Shown: positions 33,840 to 42,862, counted from the first letter of the stretch. The stretch is DNA of 64,000 nucleotides from Chloroflexota bacterium (GCA_020845495.1 JADLFM010000260.1:1-64000); one strand, 5' to 3'. Translations and numbers: made by a program. Notes: a model not told the origin generated them from the sequence alone.

Positions 33840-34985
33840 CTACTGGTCGACGACTGAGCCGTCGACGTTCAGGCGGGTGCCGACCGGGCGCGGCGTCGGC
33901 GGGAACTTCTCGCGGGCGTTGGGCGCAAGCTCCACACCAATGCCTGGCGCATCCGGGATGATCAGGAAGCCATCCTCGACACGGAGGTTCTCCTTGACGA
34001 TCTCGGCATCGGGCGTCTTGTCGGCGTGGTCCGGAAGTTCCTGAATGCCCAGATTCGGGATGCACGCACCGACCTGGAGGCAGGCCGCCGTGCTCACCGG
34101 CGAGAGCGGGTTGTGCGGGATGATGCTCTTATGGTGCGCCTCGGCCAGCGCGGCGATCTTCTTGGCGCCGGAGATGCCACCCGCCACGCAGACGCTCGCT
34201 CGGACGTACTGGCAGCCGTTCCGCTCCAATAGCATCTGGAACTCGTGGATGCCGAGCAGGCGCTCGCCCGTCGCGATCGGGATGCCGATCTGCCCGGCAA
34301 CCTCCGCCATTGTATCGAAGTTGTCTGGCAAGATCGGATCTTCATAGAACATCACCCGGTATGGCTCGATGGCCCGCCCCAGCACGATCGCCTCGGGGGG
34401 TGAGAGCCGGCGATGGATCTCCAGGCAGATATCCACGTCATCACCGAGCGCTTCACGATACCGCCGCACTGCTTCGACCGCGCCGCCGATCTTAGTAGCA
34501 TGGGTCTGGAAGTAGGTGGCAGACCGCTCCTCGTCCAGGAACGGGTTGAGATGGCCGACGGCTGTGAAGCCGCGCTCCTTCGCTTCGATGCACTTAGCAA
34601 TCTGGTCGTCAAGAGTCGGCCCTTTGACGTGGTAGTACACGCGCGCCTTGTTGCGAGTCTTGCCGCCGAGTAGCTCGTACACCGGGACTCCGAGCGCCTT
34701 GCCCTTGATGTCCCAGAGCGCGATGTCGATGGCGGAGATTGCGCCCATGATCGCCGCGCCCCGAAAGTGGCCGGAGCGATACATCACGTTCCAGTGGTGC
34801 TCGATGGGGAAGGGATCCTGGCCGACCAGATACTCGCCGAACTTGGTGATGGCAGCGGCCGACGCTTCCAGGTGGCCCCAGGTGCCCGACTCGCCGAGGC
34901 CGGTCAGGCCGGTATCGGTCGTGATCTGAACATACAGGAAGCGATCGATCGGGAGCGGCTCGACGGCAACGATTTTCATACGCAT
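33840..34985 (-). CDS. enolase-superfamily sugar-acid dehydratase (mandelate racemase family)
   Basis: The 381-residue protein has the two-domain enolase layout: an N-terminal capping domain (GLTGLGESGTWGHLEAS, AISAIDIALWDIKGKALGVPVYELLGG) and a barrel with metal ligands in VDICLEIHRRLSP, YEDPILPDNF and TGERLLG, and HNPLSPVSTAA near the end. Together with EIH this resembles mannonate/galactonate-dehydratase-type members. It lies divergent from the sugar-type transporter and a second superfamily member, so it likely dehydrates a sugar acid that this transporter brings in. The specific sugar acid is not predictable. Confidence 0.87.
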   Translation of the reverse strand: MRMKIVAVEPLPIDRFLYVQITTDTGLTGLGESGTWGHLEASAAAITKFGEYLVGQDPFPIEHHWNVMYRSGHFRGAAIMGAISAIDIALWDIKGKALGVPVYELLGGKTRNKARVYYHVKGPTLDDQIAKCIEAKERGFTAVGHLNPFLDEERSATYFQTHATKIGGAVEAVRRYREALGDDVDICLEIHRRLSPPEAIVLGRAIEPYRVMFYEDPILPDNFDTMAEVAGQIGIPIATGERLLGIHEFQMLLERNGCQYVRASVCVAGGISGAKKIAALAEAHHKSIIPHNPLSPVSTAACLQVGACIPNLGIQELPDHADKTPDAEIVKENLRVEDGFLIIPDAPGIGVELAPNAREKFPPTPRPVGTRLNVDGSVVDQ

Positions 34986-35194
34986 CCTCGCGACCTTATC
35001 ATATGCGCGACCATCGTACGCTTAGGTGCGTTGACGGCTGGTGCGCTTCCTTGCTACCGTGTCACTCGGGTTGTGATGCTGGCGCCCTGTCAGTGTAGCC
35101 GGCTCCGTCGTGCTCGACACCCCGTGACCCGACCAGTATTCAGGCTTACGTGCGATGCATTCTCGATGTTGAGATCAAAGCCAGGGAGGCTGAC

Positions 35195-36676
35195 ATGGCC
35201 CTGACGCGCCGTACGCTCATCAAACTCATGGCCGGTGGCCTGAGCACCGCCCTTCTCACTGCCTGCTCACAGCAAGCACCAGCCCCGGCAAGTCCGGCCG
35301 AGTCGAAGCCGGCGGCGACCGCCAAACCGGCCGCGCCCGCCGCTCAGGCGCAGCCGACGACCGCGCCGGCGAAGCCAGCCGCGGCTGCCAAACCAGCGGC
35401 TACCCAGCCGGCGGCGAAGCCTACCGAAGCCGCGAAGCCGGCTGCCCAGGCGCCCGCCGCGCAGTCGACCGGCACGCTCACGTTCTGGCTCTACAAGACC
35501 CGCCTCGACCCGTTCGACAAGTACCGCACCGAGCGCATTCAAGCCTGGGGCACGCAGGCCGGCGTGAAGGTCGACGTCGTCGAGATTGGGACGAGCGACT
35601 ATGGTAAGCGCATTCCGGCCGCCATCGAGTCCAAGACGCTGCCCGACGTGTTGGAGGCTGGCGACGAGTGGGGCCAACTGCTCCAGCCGCGCGGGCTTGC
35701 GGCCGACGTCAGCGACGTCTTCCAGAAGATCGAAGCCTCACAGAAGTGGGCGCCAGCCGCGAAGGCCGTGGCAACGTGGCCGGACGGCAAGCAGTACGTT
35801 CTCCCCATCGGCACGTCCGGCAACCTGCTCATTGCCCGCAACGATCTTCTCAAGGATGCTGGACTGACCCCGCCGCCGAAGACCTGGGTCGATCTCTTCG
35901 AGTACTCGGCCAAAGCACAGCGGCCGCCTCGGACCTATGGACTTGGGCAGGCGCTCAGCAACACCTCGGACGCGAACCGCTGGATGGACATGCTCCAGGC
36001 GTACGGCCTTCGTTACGCCGACGACCAGGGGAAAAAGGCGACCTTCGGCAACTTCCAGAAGGAAGCGGTCGAGGTCATCCAGGTCATCGCCAACGGCTAC
36101 AACGAGCAGCGGGTATTCCCGCCCGGCGTGCTGACCTGGGACCAGACCGGCGACAACGACGCCTTCCAGTCTGGCCGCACCATCTTCGCCTTCAACCCGC
36201 TCAGCGTCCCGGCCTGGATTCGCGACAACAAGCCGGAGATGCTCCCTGGCGTCGGCACCTACCTGACCCCGGAAGGCCCGAAGCTTCGCATCCAGGGGGT
36301 CAGCGCCGTCTCGATGAGCGTCCTGCCGACCAGCCCCCTCGCCGACAAGGCGAAAGACCTGCTTCTCAACCTGTACGACCCCGAGTACTACAAGGGATTC
36401 TTCCCCCTCTCACAGTGGGGGCCGACGACGGAGGTCCAATACGACAACCCCGCCTTCAGCCAGGACTGGCTCAAGGTCCGGGTGGATCTGGCCAAGAACG
36501 GCCACCCTATCGCCTGGCCCGACGTCTACAACCAGGCCTTTGCCGAGATCCAGACGGCCTACGTGATCCCACGAATGCTCCAGACCGTCATCAGCGACAA
36601 GACCAAACCAGAAGAGGCGTTCCAGAAGGCGGCCGAAGAGATCGACAAAATCTACCAGAAGTACGAGAAGGGGTGA
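35195..36676 (+). CDS. extracellular solute-binding protein family 1 (sugar type), Tat lipoprotein
   Basis: The 493-residue protein has TRRTLIK (residues 4-10) and lipobox LTAC (Cys24), an Ala/Lys/Pro linker to about residue 105, then a family 1 binding domain (GTLTFWLYKTRLDPFDKYR, LPDVLEAGDEWGQLL, PIGTSGNLLIARNDLLKDAGL). The start at 35195 follows a GGAGG site, and the 15 codons upstream in frame are rejected. It is membrane-anchored outside and works with the MalF/MalG-type pair that follows 3 bp later. The cargo is probably a sugar or sugar acid, given the two dehydratase genes around it. Confidence 0.9.
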   Translation: MALTRRTLIKLMAGGLSTALLTACSQQAPAPASPAESKPAATAKPAAPAAQAQPTTAPAKPAAAAKPAATQPAAKPTEAAKPAAQAPAAQSTGTLTFWLYKTRLDPFDKYRTERIQAWGTQAGVKVDVVEIGTSDYGKRIPAAIESKTLPDVLEAGDEWGQLLQPRGLAADVSDVFQKIEASQKWAPAAKAVATWPDGKQYVLPIGTSGNLLIARNDLLKDAGLTPPPKTWVDLFEYSAKAQRPPRTYGLGQALSNTSDANRWMDMLQAYGLRYADDQGKKATFGNFQKEAVEVIQVIANGYNEQRVFPPGVLTWDQTGDNDAFQSGRTIFAFNPLSVPAWIRDNKPEMLPGVGTYLTPEGPKLRIQGVSAVSMSVLPTSPLADKAKDLLLNLYDPEYYKGFFPLSQWGPTTEVQYDNPAFSQDWLKVRVDLAKNGHPIAWPDVYNQAFAEIQTAYVIPRMLQTVISDKTKPEEAFQKAAEEIDKIYQKYEKG

Positions 36677-36679
36677 TCC

Positions 36680-37624
36680 GTGGCCGCCTCCCCGTCCAGG
36701 GTCGCTCAGCCGCCCCGCGCACCAGCTGTCGGCGGTGCGGCGCCGAGCGGCGCGCTCCAGCGGCGGGAGACGACGCTCGGCTGGCTGCTCTTAGCACCGA
36801 TGCTGATTGTGATGGGCGTGCTGGTGGTCTGGCCGTTCGCCACGGCGATCTGGATCGCCTTCACCGACAAGGCCATCGGCCGAGAGGCGAACTGGGTCGG
36901 GCTGGCGAACTTCGTGACGGTCGTGTCGTCGCCGCGTTTCGTCCGGGCGCTCGAGAACTCGCTGATCTTCACGGTCGCCGCCATCGCCATCAAACTCGTG
37001 CTCGGGATGGCGATGGCTTTGGTGCTGAATCAGGCGTTCCGTGGGCGCAACATCTTCCGGGCGATCTTTCTGATTCCGTGGGTGCTGCCCGGCTTCGTCG
37101 CCTACCTGCTCTGGCGTTGGATGCTCGATCCGCTCCAGGGGTTCGTGAACTACGCCTTGATCGACCTCCACCTCGTGCGGTTCCCGGTCGAGTTCCTGAG
37201 CAGTCCGGCCCTCGCGCTGCCGTCCGTGATCGCCGCGCACGTCTGGCGGAACTTCCCGTTCTTCGGGCTGGCCTTTCTGGCCGGGCTCCAGAACATCCCG
37301 TCGGAGCAGTATGAAGCCGCCGCTGTGGATGGCGCGAACGGCTGGCAGCAGTTCCGCTTCGTGACCCTACCGGGGCTTCGCCACGTCATCCTGGTGGTGC
37401 TGCTGCTCGCGACGATCTGGACCTTCAACTCGTTCGAGCCGGTCTACATCCTGACCGGCGGTGGTCCGGCCGATGCGACGATGGTGTACACCGTGCTGGC
37501 CTACGAGATGGGTATCGTGAACATGCGGCTCGGCGAGGCGTCAGCCGTACCAGTGCTGATCCTGCCGGTGCTCGGGCTGTGGATCGTGGCGGTGAGCGGC
37601 CTGATGAACCGCGACGATTCGTGA
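36680..37624 (+). CDS. sugar-type ABC transporter permease (MalF/UgpA-like)
   Basis: The 314-residue protein begins with a GTG 3 bp after the binding-protein stop. It has six membrane segments (first at residues about 35-58: LGWLLLAPMLIVMGVLVVWPFA) and the EAA motif EQYEAAAVDGANGWQQFRFVTLPGL near residue 212. It forms half of the inner-membrane channel. The gene order binding protein, MalF-type, MalG-type is standard. No MalK-type ATPase is encoded nearby, so a shared ATPase is expected. Confidence 0.92.
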   Translation: MAASPSRVAQPPRAPAVGGAAPSGALQRRETTLGWLLLAPMLIVMGVLVVWPFATAIWIAFTDKAIGREANWVGLANFVTVVSSPRFVRALENSLIFTVAAIAIKLVLGMAMALVLNQAFRGRNIFRAIFLIPWVLPGFVAYLLWRWMLDPLQGFVNYALIDLHLVRFPVEFLSSPALALPSVIAAHVWRNFPFFGLAFLAGLQNIPSEQYEAAAVDGANGWQQFRFVTLPGLRHVILVVLLLATIWTFNSFEPVYILTGGGPADATMVYTVLAYEMGIVNMRLGEASAVPVLILPVLGLWIVAVSGLMNRDDS

Positions 37625-37664
37625 TGCGAAGGCTTGACCACCTGGCGACCACAAGGATAGCTCG

Positions 37665-38486
37665 ATGATCCGTACGGCTGGGCTCCCCTCCGTGTTCGTC
37701 GTCGTTGCGATGACCCTGTTCGTCTTGCTGCCGCTCTACACGATGGTCACGACGGCGATCAAAACCGACCACGAGATCTACGACGACTTCACCTACATCC
37801 CGCGCAACCCATCGCTCGTCCAGTTTCAGCGCGTGCTTGGGCCGGAGGAGTTCGGGCGAAACATCGTGAACAGCCTGATCGTCTCCACGAGCGCCACGGT
37901 GATCTCGATCGCGATGAGCGCCCTGGCGGCGTTCGCCGTCGTCCGACTGCGCTTCAGCGGGCGGGTCTGGGTAGCCCGGATCATCCTGTTCAAGTATCTG
38001 CTACCGACCTCGCTGCTCTACATCCCGCTCTTCCTGGTCATCAACGGTATCGGACTGGCGAATACGCTCCAGTCGCTCATCTTCACCTACCTGTCATTCT
38101 CGATCCCCTTCGCGACCTGGCTGCTGATGGGCTACTTCCGGGGCATCCCTGCCGAGCTCGAAGAAGCCGCGATGATCGACGGCTGCTCGCGGCTCGGGGC
38201 ACTGATGCGAGTGTTGCTGCCGGTGGCAGCGCCCGGCGTGGTGGCCGCCGCGATCTTCACCTTCACCGGCGCCTGGAATGAATTCCTGCTGGCGCTCGTG
38301 TTCATCAATCGACCGGACTTGCAAACGGTCCCGGTCAAGTTGGCCGGCATGATCGTCGGCGACCAGTACGTCTGGGGCACGATCATGGCCGGCGCGCTGA
38401 TCTCGTCGGTGCCGGTGATCGTGCTGTACTTCCTGGCTCAGCGGTTCGTGGTGTCCGGACTGTCGGCAGGCGCGGTGAAGGGGTAA
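37665..38486 (+). CDS. sugar-type ABC transporter permease (MalG/UgpE-like)
   Basis: The 273-residue protein has FVVVAMTLFVLLPLYTMVTTAIKTDHEIY at its N terminus, the SLVQFQRVL periplasmic segment, six membrane helices and the EAA motif ELEEAAMIDGCSRLGALMRVLLPVAAPG near residue 165. It ends with FVVSGLSAGAVKG, the usual MalG-type tail. It lies 40 bp after the MalF-type gene and completes the channel. Confidence 0.92.
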   Translation: MIRTAGLPSVFVVVAMTLFVLLPLYTMVTTAIKTDHEIYDDFTYIPRNPSLVQFQRVLGPEEFGRNIVNSLIVSTSATVISIAMSALAAFAVVRLRFSGRVWVARIILFKYLLPTSLLYIPLFLVINGIGLANTLQSLIFTYLSFSIPFATWLLMGYFRGIPAELEEAAMIDGCSRLGALMRVLLPVAAPGVVAAAIFTFTGAWNEFLLALVFINRPDLQTVPVKLAGMIVGDQYVWGTIMAGALISSVPVIVLYFLAQRFVVSGLSAGAVKG

Positions 38487-38546
38487 ATCCCCCGCCCCGG
38501 CGAGGGAGTACCATGAGGGGCGTACCGTCACGCGAGGGGATGCCCC

Positions 38547-39677
38547 ATGAAGATCACCTCCGTCGAGGCCCAGGTCTGGAAGGGCCGCTACAACAGTGAA
38601 GTCCGCCCGGCCTGGGCGCCGGGCACGGCCTGGAGCGGGCGTAGCTCCACCGTCTTCCTCGTCCACACCGATGAGGGGTTGACCGGTATCGGTGCGGGCG
38701 TCGGCGATCCACGCGTCGTTGCCGAACGGCTCGCGCCGCGCCTCGTCGGTCAGGACCCGTTCCTCTTCGAGCGCCACACCGATATGTTGCGCAACAACGG
38801 CGGCCCCTGGCTTGGAACGCCGATCCTCTGGGGCGTCGAGATGGCGCTCTGGGATCTGTTCGGGAAGGCGTGCGGCCAGCCGCTCTGGAAGATCTGGGGC
38901 GGCTACACCAACCGGATCAAAGCGTACGCCAGCATGATCGAGGTCCGCTCGCCGGAGCAGCGTGCCGAGGACGCCCTCCGCTACCTCGACCTCGGCTACC
39001 GCGCGATCAAGCTCCGCATCCATAACTGGACGCTCGAGGAGGATATCGCCCAGGTCGAGGCGGTCCGCAAGGCGGTTGGCGATCGGATGGAGATCATGGT
39101 GGACGCCAATCAAGCCCAGACGCCCGGCACTCCCCGCAACGCCGATGGGCCGGTCTGGACCTACGAGCGCGCCGCAGCCACCTGCCGCGAGCTCGCCCGA
39201 CTCGACGTTCGCTGGCTAGAGGAGCCGCTGCCGCGCTTCGCCTTCGACGATCTGGCCCGCCTGACCGTCGAGAGCGACGTGCCAATCGCCGGCGGTGAGA
39301 ACAACGTCGGACTCCATGAGTTCCGCTTGCTCGTCGATCGTGGCTGCTACGACATCATCCAGGCCGACGCCGTCTGCTCCGAAGGCATGTTTCAGCTTCG
39401 GAAGGTGGCCGCCTACGCCGAGATGCACAATCGGCTGTTCGTCCCCCACCACGGCGGCAACGCGGTCGGCATCGCGGCGCACCTGCACCTGAGCGGCGGC
39501 TGCCCGAACTCGCCGTACGTCGAGCTATTGCAGGATCTGCCGGCCGTCTCGGCAGCGGACTTCCAGAGCCTGATTGCGCCGCCCTACTTCGAGCCGGACC
39601 CAGACGGCTTCGTCCATATCCCGGACGGGCCGGGCCTCGGCGTCGAGATTGGGGACACCTGGGAGCGCGCCCAGTAG
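38547..39677 (+). CDS. enolase-superfamily enzyme (mandelate racemase/muconate lactonizing family)
   Basis: The 376-residue protein has a capping domain (LTGIGAGVGDPRVVAERLAP, WGVEMALWDLFGKACGQPLWKIWGG) and a barrel with AIKLRIHN (KxR catalytic region), IMVDANQAQ, WLEEPLPRF and IAGGENN (three metal ligands) and VPHHGGNAVGIAAHLHLSG (His base region). It therefore belongs to a different subgroup from the gene at 33840. The ATG has a GAGGGG site 6 bases upstream. It follows the sugar-type permeases by 60 bp and probably is part of their operon, acting on the imported sugar acid by dehydration or epimerisation. Confidence 0.87.
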   Translation: MKITSVEAQVWKGRYNSEVRPAWAPGTAWSGRSSTVFLVHTDEGLTGIGAGVGDPRVVAERLAPRLVGQDPFLFERHTDMLRNNGGPWLGTPILWGVEMALWDLFGKACGQPLWKIWGGYTNRIKAYASMIEVRSPEQRAEDALRYLDLGYRAIKLRIHNWTLEEDIAQVEAVRKAVGDRMEIMVDANQAQTPGTPRNADGPVWTYERAAATCRELARLDVRWLEEPLPRFAFDDLARLTVESDVPIAGGENNVGLHEFRLLVDRGCYDIIQADAVCSEGMFQLRKVAAYAEMHNRLFVPHHGGNAVGIAAHLHLSGGCPNSPYVELLQDLPAVSAADFQSLIAPPYFEPDPDGFVHIPDGPGLGVEIGDTWERAQ

Positions 39678-39792
39678 CGTCGGGGCGGGCTGGCGCACGG
39701 CGGACGGTCGGGCAAGCCGTCACTGGCGCCGGCCCACCCTCAGCTCCTGCTTGTCGACGTCCTATCCTGGCCGCTCGACCCGGCCACGGATG

Positions 39793-39822
39793 CGTGGGTG
39801 GGTGCGCGCGCACCCACCCACG
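39793..39822. terminator. 30-bp perfect palindrome between convergent genes
   Basis: CGTGGGTGGGTGCGC is followed directly by its exact complement, with no spacer. It sits between the convergent enolase-type and CopD-like genes and may serve as a bidirectional terminator; as DNA it could also extrude a cruciform. Confidence 0.55.
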
Positions 39823-39852
39823 TGCGGCGACCAGTTACGAGCGCCGTGTCCA

Positions 39853-40374
39853 TCAGTACAGGCTCGGTATCCCCCGGACGATCATGATCGCGAGCGCCAC
39901 GACGATCAGCGCCAGCAATGCACTCATCCGCGCGAGCGTCGCCGCGCGCTTCCGGAGCCGCGCCGTCTCCTTCACCGCCTCAGGATCGCGGCGGGCCAGG
40001 GCGCGGGTCGCGGCCGGCCCGACCACGAAGTCGTGCACGACCTCGACGACGAGCATGGCGGCCACCACGATGAGCTTCAGCCCGAGCGCCGTGCCGAAGC
40101 TGCTCGTCCAGAGCGCGGTGGTGAAGACGTTGTCGAGCGTCACGCCGCGATAGGCCGCGTTGATCGTCCCGGTGACGATCAGGATGCCGATGCAGGTCCA
40201 GCCGACCGACCGGAAGCGCCGCCCCACGACCTCGAAGAGGCCGGCACGGTCGCTCTGGGGCATCAGTCGGGTGGCAGGCACCACGACGAGCGCGAGGAAC
40301 AGCATGCCGCCGACCCAGACCATGGCGGCGAGGATATGGAGATACACACTGAGTTGGTAGGCCAGGGAGTTCAC
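39853..40374 (-). CDS. CopD-like four-helix membrane protein
   Basis: The 173-residue protein has four membrane segments: YQLSVYLHILAAMVWVGGMLFLALVVVPA, TCIGILIVTGTINAAY, GTALGLKLIVVAAMLVVEVVHDFVVGPAAT and ARMSALLALIVVALAIMIVRGI. The H-x-x-AAMVWVGG opening with its histidine is typical of CopD-type and related heme/copper-associated membrane proteins. The GTG start at 40374 has a GAGG site 8 bases upstream; the longer frame has no homology. It ends the minus-strand block behind nirK, so it may assist copper or heme handling for the nitrite module. The role is inferred. Confidence 0.75.
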   Translation of the reverse strand: MNSLAYQLSVYLHILAAMVWVGGMLFLALVVVPATRLMPQSDRAGLFEVVGRRFRSVGWTCIGILIVTGTINAAYRGVTLDNVFTTALWTSSFGTALGLKLIVVAAMLVVEVVHDFVVGPAATRALARRDPEAVKETARLRKRAATLARMSALLALIVVALAIMIVRGIPSLY

Positions 40375-40465
40375 GTCAGATGCCTCGTTCGGTCGCACGC
40401 GAGAGGAGGGGTTGAAGCCCGGTGTAGCCTGGAGGAGTCGAAGACCCCTGAATAGGGTCGCAAAC

Positions 40466-41809
40466 TCAGGCCCGTCCGAGCCAGTGCCGCCCGATTCGGA
40501 CGCCGTTCGCCAGCGTCGCGGCTGCGCCAATTTCGATGCCAAGCGCCGTGCCGAGCGTGACCCACTCAGCGCTGGTATAGGGCGCCAGCGCACCCAGGAG
40601 CAGGCCCGTCGTCCAGCCAGCCCAGCCGATGAGTGCCAGCCGGCGGCTGTACAGGTCTTCGAGCATCGGCACCGGCCGGATGCCAGCGTGGGGAGCGTAG
40701 CGGTGCATCCAGGTCAGAAACGGTCCGATCTTGTGCAGGAAACCCAAGATAGCTGTCTCGATCCAACCGACGATCGCCAGCCAGCCGGCCACGATCCAGA
40801 GCGGGTCGGCTGCCGAGCGCCCGCTCGCCAGACCGACCACCAGCAACGACACCGCTATCAACCCGGCTGATAGGCTGGTCAGGAGGAACGGGACGTGGAC
40901 GTCCTGCTGCCGTCGTAGTCGGCGCCCGTATAACCGCCCCACCTGGAGCCCGAAGACCCCCAGGCCGACCAACAGCAGCAGCGCCCCTGCCAGCAGGACC
41001 GGCGTCCCGAGACCGAGCAACAGGCCAGCCGCGAGCGTCCAGGCGCCAGCGGCCACCAGGGCGAGCTCGGCGCGGTTCCAGTCTTCGCGAAGCTGATCCT
41101 CGGTTAGCGTGAACATCGAGATCAGGCGGTAGGCGACGCCGGTCAGGAGCACGGTTACCCAGCCGCCAAGCATCAGCGTGGCGTGGGCAGCTAGCGTCGG
41201 CAGGGTCAGGCCGGCCAGGAAACCGACATGCTTGCTCAGCGCCAGGAGCAGGCCGAGGCTCGCACCTGTCGCCAGGGCGGCCGTCGCTACTGCGACGTGC
41301 CACCAGGTGCTCTCCCGCGACTTGACGGCTGCGAGCGTCCGTGCCACGACTACGACATACAGCACAACGGCGCTAAAGACGAGCGTACCGCCCGCTGCGA
41401 GCAGGCCGGGAACGCCGTGGCCGAGCCCGGCGACGAACGCTACGACGCCTGGCGCCAGCAGCCACCAGGAGAGCCGGGCGAGGCTCGCTCCAACGAGCGG
41501 CGTCTGGAGGACGATCGGCAGCAGTTGGTAGCTCGCCCCGAACACGACCATCGCGATCAGGCCGAGCGTGTTGACGTGAACGAACGTCAGGAGATGCGGA
41601 TCGTAGAAGCTGCCGCGCAGCAGCGGCGCATGCCAGGGATACACGGCCGCCAGCAGGGTGAGCGTGACGAGAGCGCTCGCCAGGAAGCGCATCGGCAGGC
41701 TGGCATCGCTCACGCTCGGCGAGATTGGGGCGGGCACAGACGAGCGCGACGCGGCCGGTGGGGTCGGCCGCGTCGCGCTGGAAGCACTATGGGAGGGGAA
41801 GGCGGACAT
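40466..41809 (-). CDS. heme-copper oxidase subunit I-like (NnrS-like) membrane protein
   Basis: The 447-residue protein has about twelve membrane helices after a Ser/Pro-rich N-terminal 40 residues. Landmarks are LTFVHVNTLGLIAMVVFGASYQLLPIV near residue 75, LPTLAAHATLMLGGWVTVLLTGVAYRLISMF in the middle and ILGFLHKIGPFLTWMHRYAP. Histidines in the first and middle helices resemble heme-binding positions of subunit I-like or NnrS proteins that accompany nitric-oxide or nitrite metabolism. It lies 32 bp after the DUF2249 gene in the nirK block. Whether it binds heme and handles NO is not shown. Confidence 0.7.
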   Translation of the reverse strand: MSAFPSHSASSATRPTPPAASRSSVPAPISPSVSDASLPMRFLASALVTLTLLAAVYPWHAPLLRGSFYDPHLLTFVHVNTLGLIAMVVFGASYQLLPIVLQTPLVGASLARLSWWLLAPGVVAFVAGLGHGVPGLLAAGGTLVFSAVVLYVVVVARTLAAVKSRESTWWHVAVATAALATGASLGLLLALSKHVGFLAGLTLPTLAAHATLMLGGWVTVLLTGVAYRLISMFTLTEDQLREDWNRAELALVAAGAWTLAAGLLLGLGTPVLLAGALLLLVGLGVFGLQVGRLYGRRLRRQQDVHVPFLLTSLSAGLIAVSLLVVGLASGRSAADPLWIVAGWLAIVGWIETAILGFLHKIGPFLTWMHRYAPHAGIRPVPMLEDLYSRRLALIGWAGWTTGLLLGALAPYTSAEWVTLGTALGIEIGAAATLANGVRIGRHWLGRA

Positions 41810-41841
41810 ATCGATCCTCGATCAGACCTCGGGCTGGTACC

Positions 41842-42207
41842 TCAGGCTTTCGGCTTCGTGATCAGCACCTCGATCTGCTTCGGGTCGCGCTCGACGGTCT
41901 CATGGGTGCAGCCGAGCTCTTCGAGCTTCGGATAGAGGTGGATCGGTCGGCGGGTGTGGCGGACCAACAGAGTTTCGCCATCGCCAAGCTCGCGGAGAGT
42001 TTCGAGGATTCGGACCATTGGAAGGGGCGGCGGCAGGTGGCTGACGTCGATCTCACGGGTCGCCTTCGCCTGTCCGTTCGGTTCACTCTGGCCTGGTGCC
42101 TGAGCGTGGGCCCCGTTTACGCTCGCGGTTGTGCTGGCAGCGTGCTGGTGCTGGTTGGGGGTCGCACCGTTCCCGAACAACCCCCGCAGGATGTTAGTCG
42201 TCGACAT
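41842..42207 (-). CDS. DUF2249-domain protein
   Basis: The 121-residue protein has a Gln/Ala-rich N-terminal 45 residues and then a compact TusA-like DUF2249 domain: REIDVSHLPPPLPMVRILETLRELGDGETLLVRHTRRPIHLYPKLEELG, ending in a VLITKP strand. DUF2249 proteins are common beside nitrite and nitric-oxide reduction genes, but their role is not established. The start overlaps the cupredoxin stop by 14 bp, which implies coupled expression. Confidence 0.8.
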   Translation of the reverse strand: MSTTNILRGLFGNGATPNQHQHAASTTASVNGAHAQAPGQSEPNGQAKATREIDVSHLPPPLPMVRILETLRELGDGETLLVRHTRRPIHLYPKLEELGCTHETVERDPKQIEVLITKPKA

Positions 42208-42715
42208 TGAGGGTTCCCTTCATCCCGGCTTCCTTGTGGCCTGGGATGGTGCAGATGAAATCGTACTTGCCCTTGGCGGATGGAGTGAAGGTGAGGGTCG
42301 CGGTCTGATTCGGCTTGGCGAGCACCTGCAAGTCAGCGGCGGGCTTGTCGGCCTTCAGCGCCGGGAAGGCGATGTCGTGCTCGATGACGCCCTTGTTGTC
42401 GAGGGTGATGGTGACTTGCTGACCGACCTTCGCCTTGATGTTCGGCACGCTGAACTTCAGATCGGTTGCCGTGACCTTCACCTCGGCCGGTGCGACGGCC
42501 GCTGCCGGTGCGGCCTTCGCCTGGGTCTGAGCTACGGCCTGGGCCGACGTCTGGACGGCCGGTGCGGCGAGTGATCCGGCGACAATGCCGCGCGGCCCAC
42601 TGATGGTCGGGAGCTCGTAGCCGCCGGCCGAGAGGACGAAGCCGGTCAGGCCAGCGCTCACCAGGAACCCTGAGAGGAGGGCCAGGACCGAGCCGCTGAA
42701 GTCGATTCGCTGCAT
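42194..42715 (-). CDS. plastocyanin-like cupredoxin with N-terminal membrane anchor
   Basis: The 173-residue protein has a hydrophobic segment at residues about 9-30, an Ala/Gln-rich linker, and a C-terminal cupredoxin fold (KVTATDLKFSVPNIKAKVGQQVTITLDNKG). Type-1 copper ligands are visible as His in VIEHDIAF and the C-x4-H-x4-M set in FICTIPGHKEAGM. It is therefore a single-copper electron carrier outside the membrane, probably the donor to NirK encoded just upstream in the same direction. The ATG at 42715 has a GGAG site 7 bases upstream; the longer frame lacks homology. Confidence 0.87.
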   Translation of the reverse strand: MQRIDFSGSVLALLSGFLVSAGLTGFVLSAGGYELPTISGPRGIVAGSLAAPAVQTSAQAVAQTQAKAAPAAAVAPAEVKVTATDLKFSVPNIKAKVGQQVTITLDNKGVIEHDIAFPALKADKPAADLQVLAKPNQTATLTFTPSAKGKYDFICTIPGHKEAGMKGTLNVDD

Positions 42716-42779
42716 CGTAATGCTCCTGCTTTCCCTGTGGATCGGCCGTTGCCGTCGAATGGGGCCGAGCGGTAGGAGA

Positions 42780-42814
42780 ACAGGCACGGCGGGTGTGGTA
42801 TCCGCCGTGCCTGT
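42780..42814 (-). terminator. intercistronic hairpin between nirK and cupredoxin
   Basis: ACAGGCACGGCGG (42780-42792) and its exact complement (42802-42814) form a perfect 13-bp stem with a 9-base loop. It lies after the nirK stop and before the cupredoxin start. A short TCTCCT follows, not a strong U-run, so it may be a partial terminator or mRNA stabiliser. Confidence 0.6.
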
Positions 42815-42862
42815 CGTGCTCCTTGCTACCTGGCTCTGCCTGCCTGCATCAACTCGTCGGGA

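Noticed and set aside
32383..34065. Long open frame (560 codons) on the minus strand across the deacylase and pyrophosphatase genes
   Set aside because: It is antisense to a convincing pyrophosphatase and crosses the deacylase in another frame; composition is Arg/Gly-rich shadow coding.
35668..37314. 548-codon frame overlapping the sugar binding protein and MalF-type gene
   Set aside because: It is a frame-shifted shadow, rich in Arg and Gly, across two genes with clear homology.
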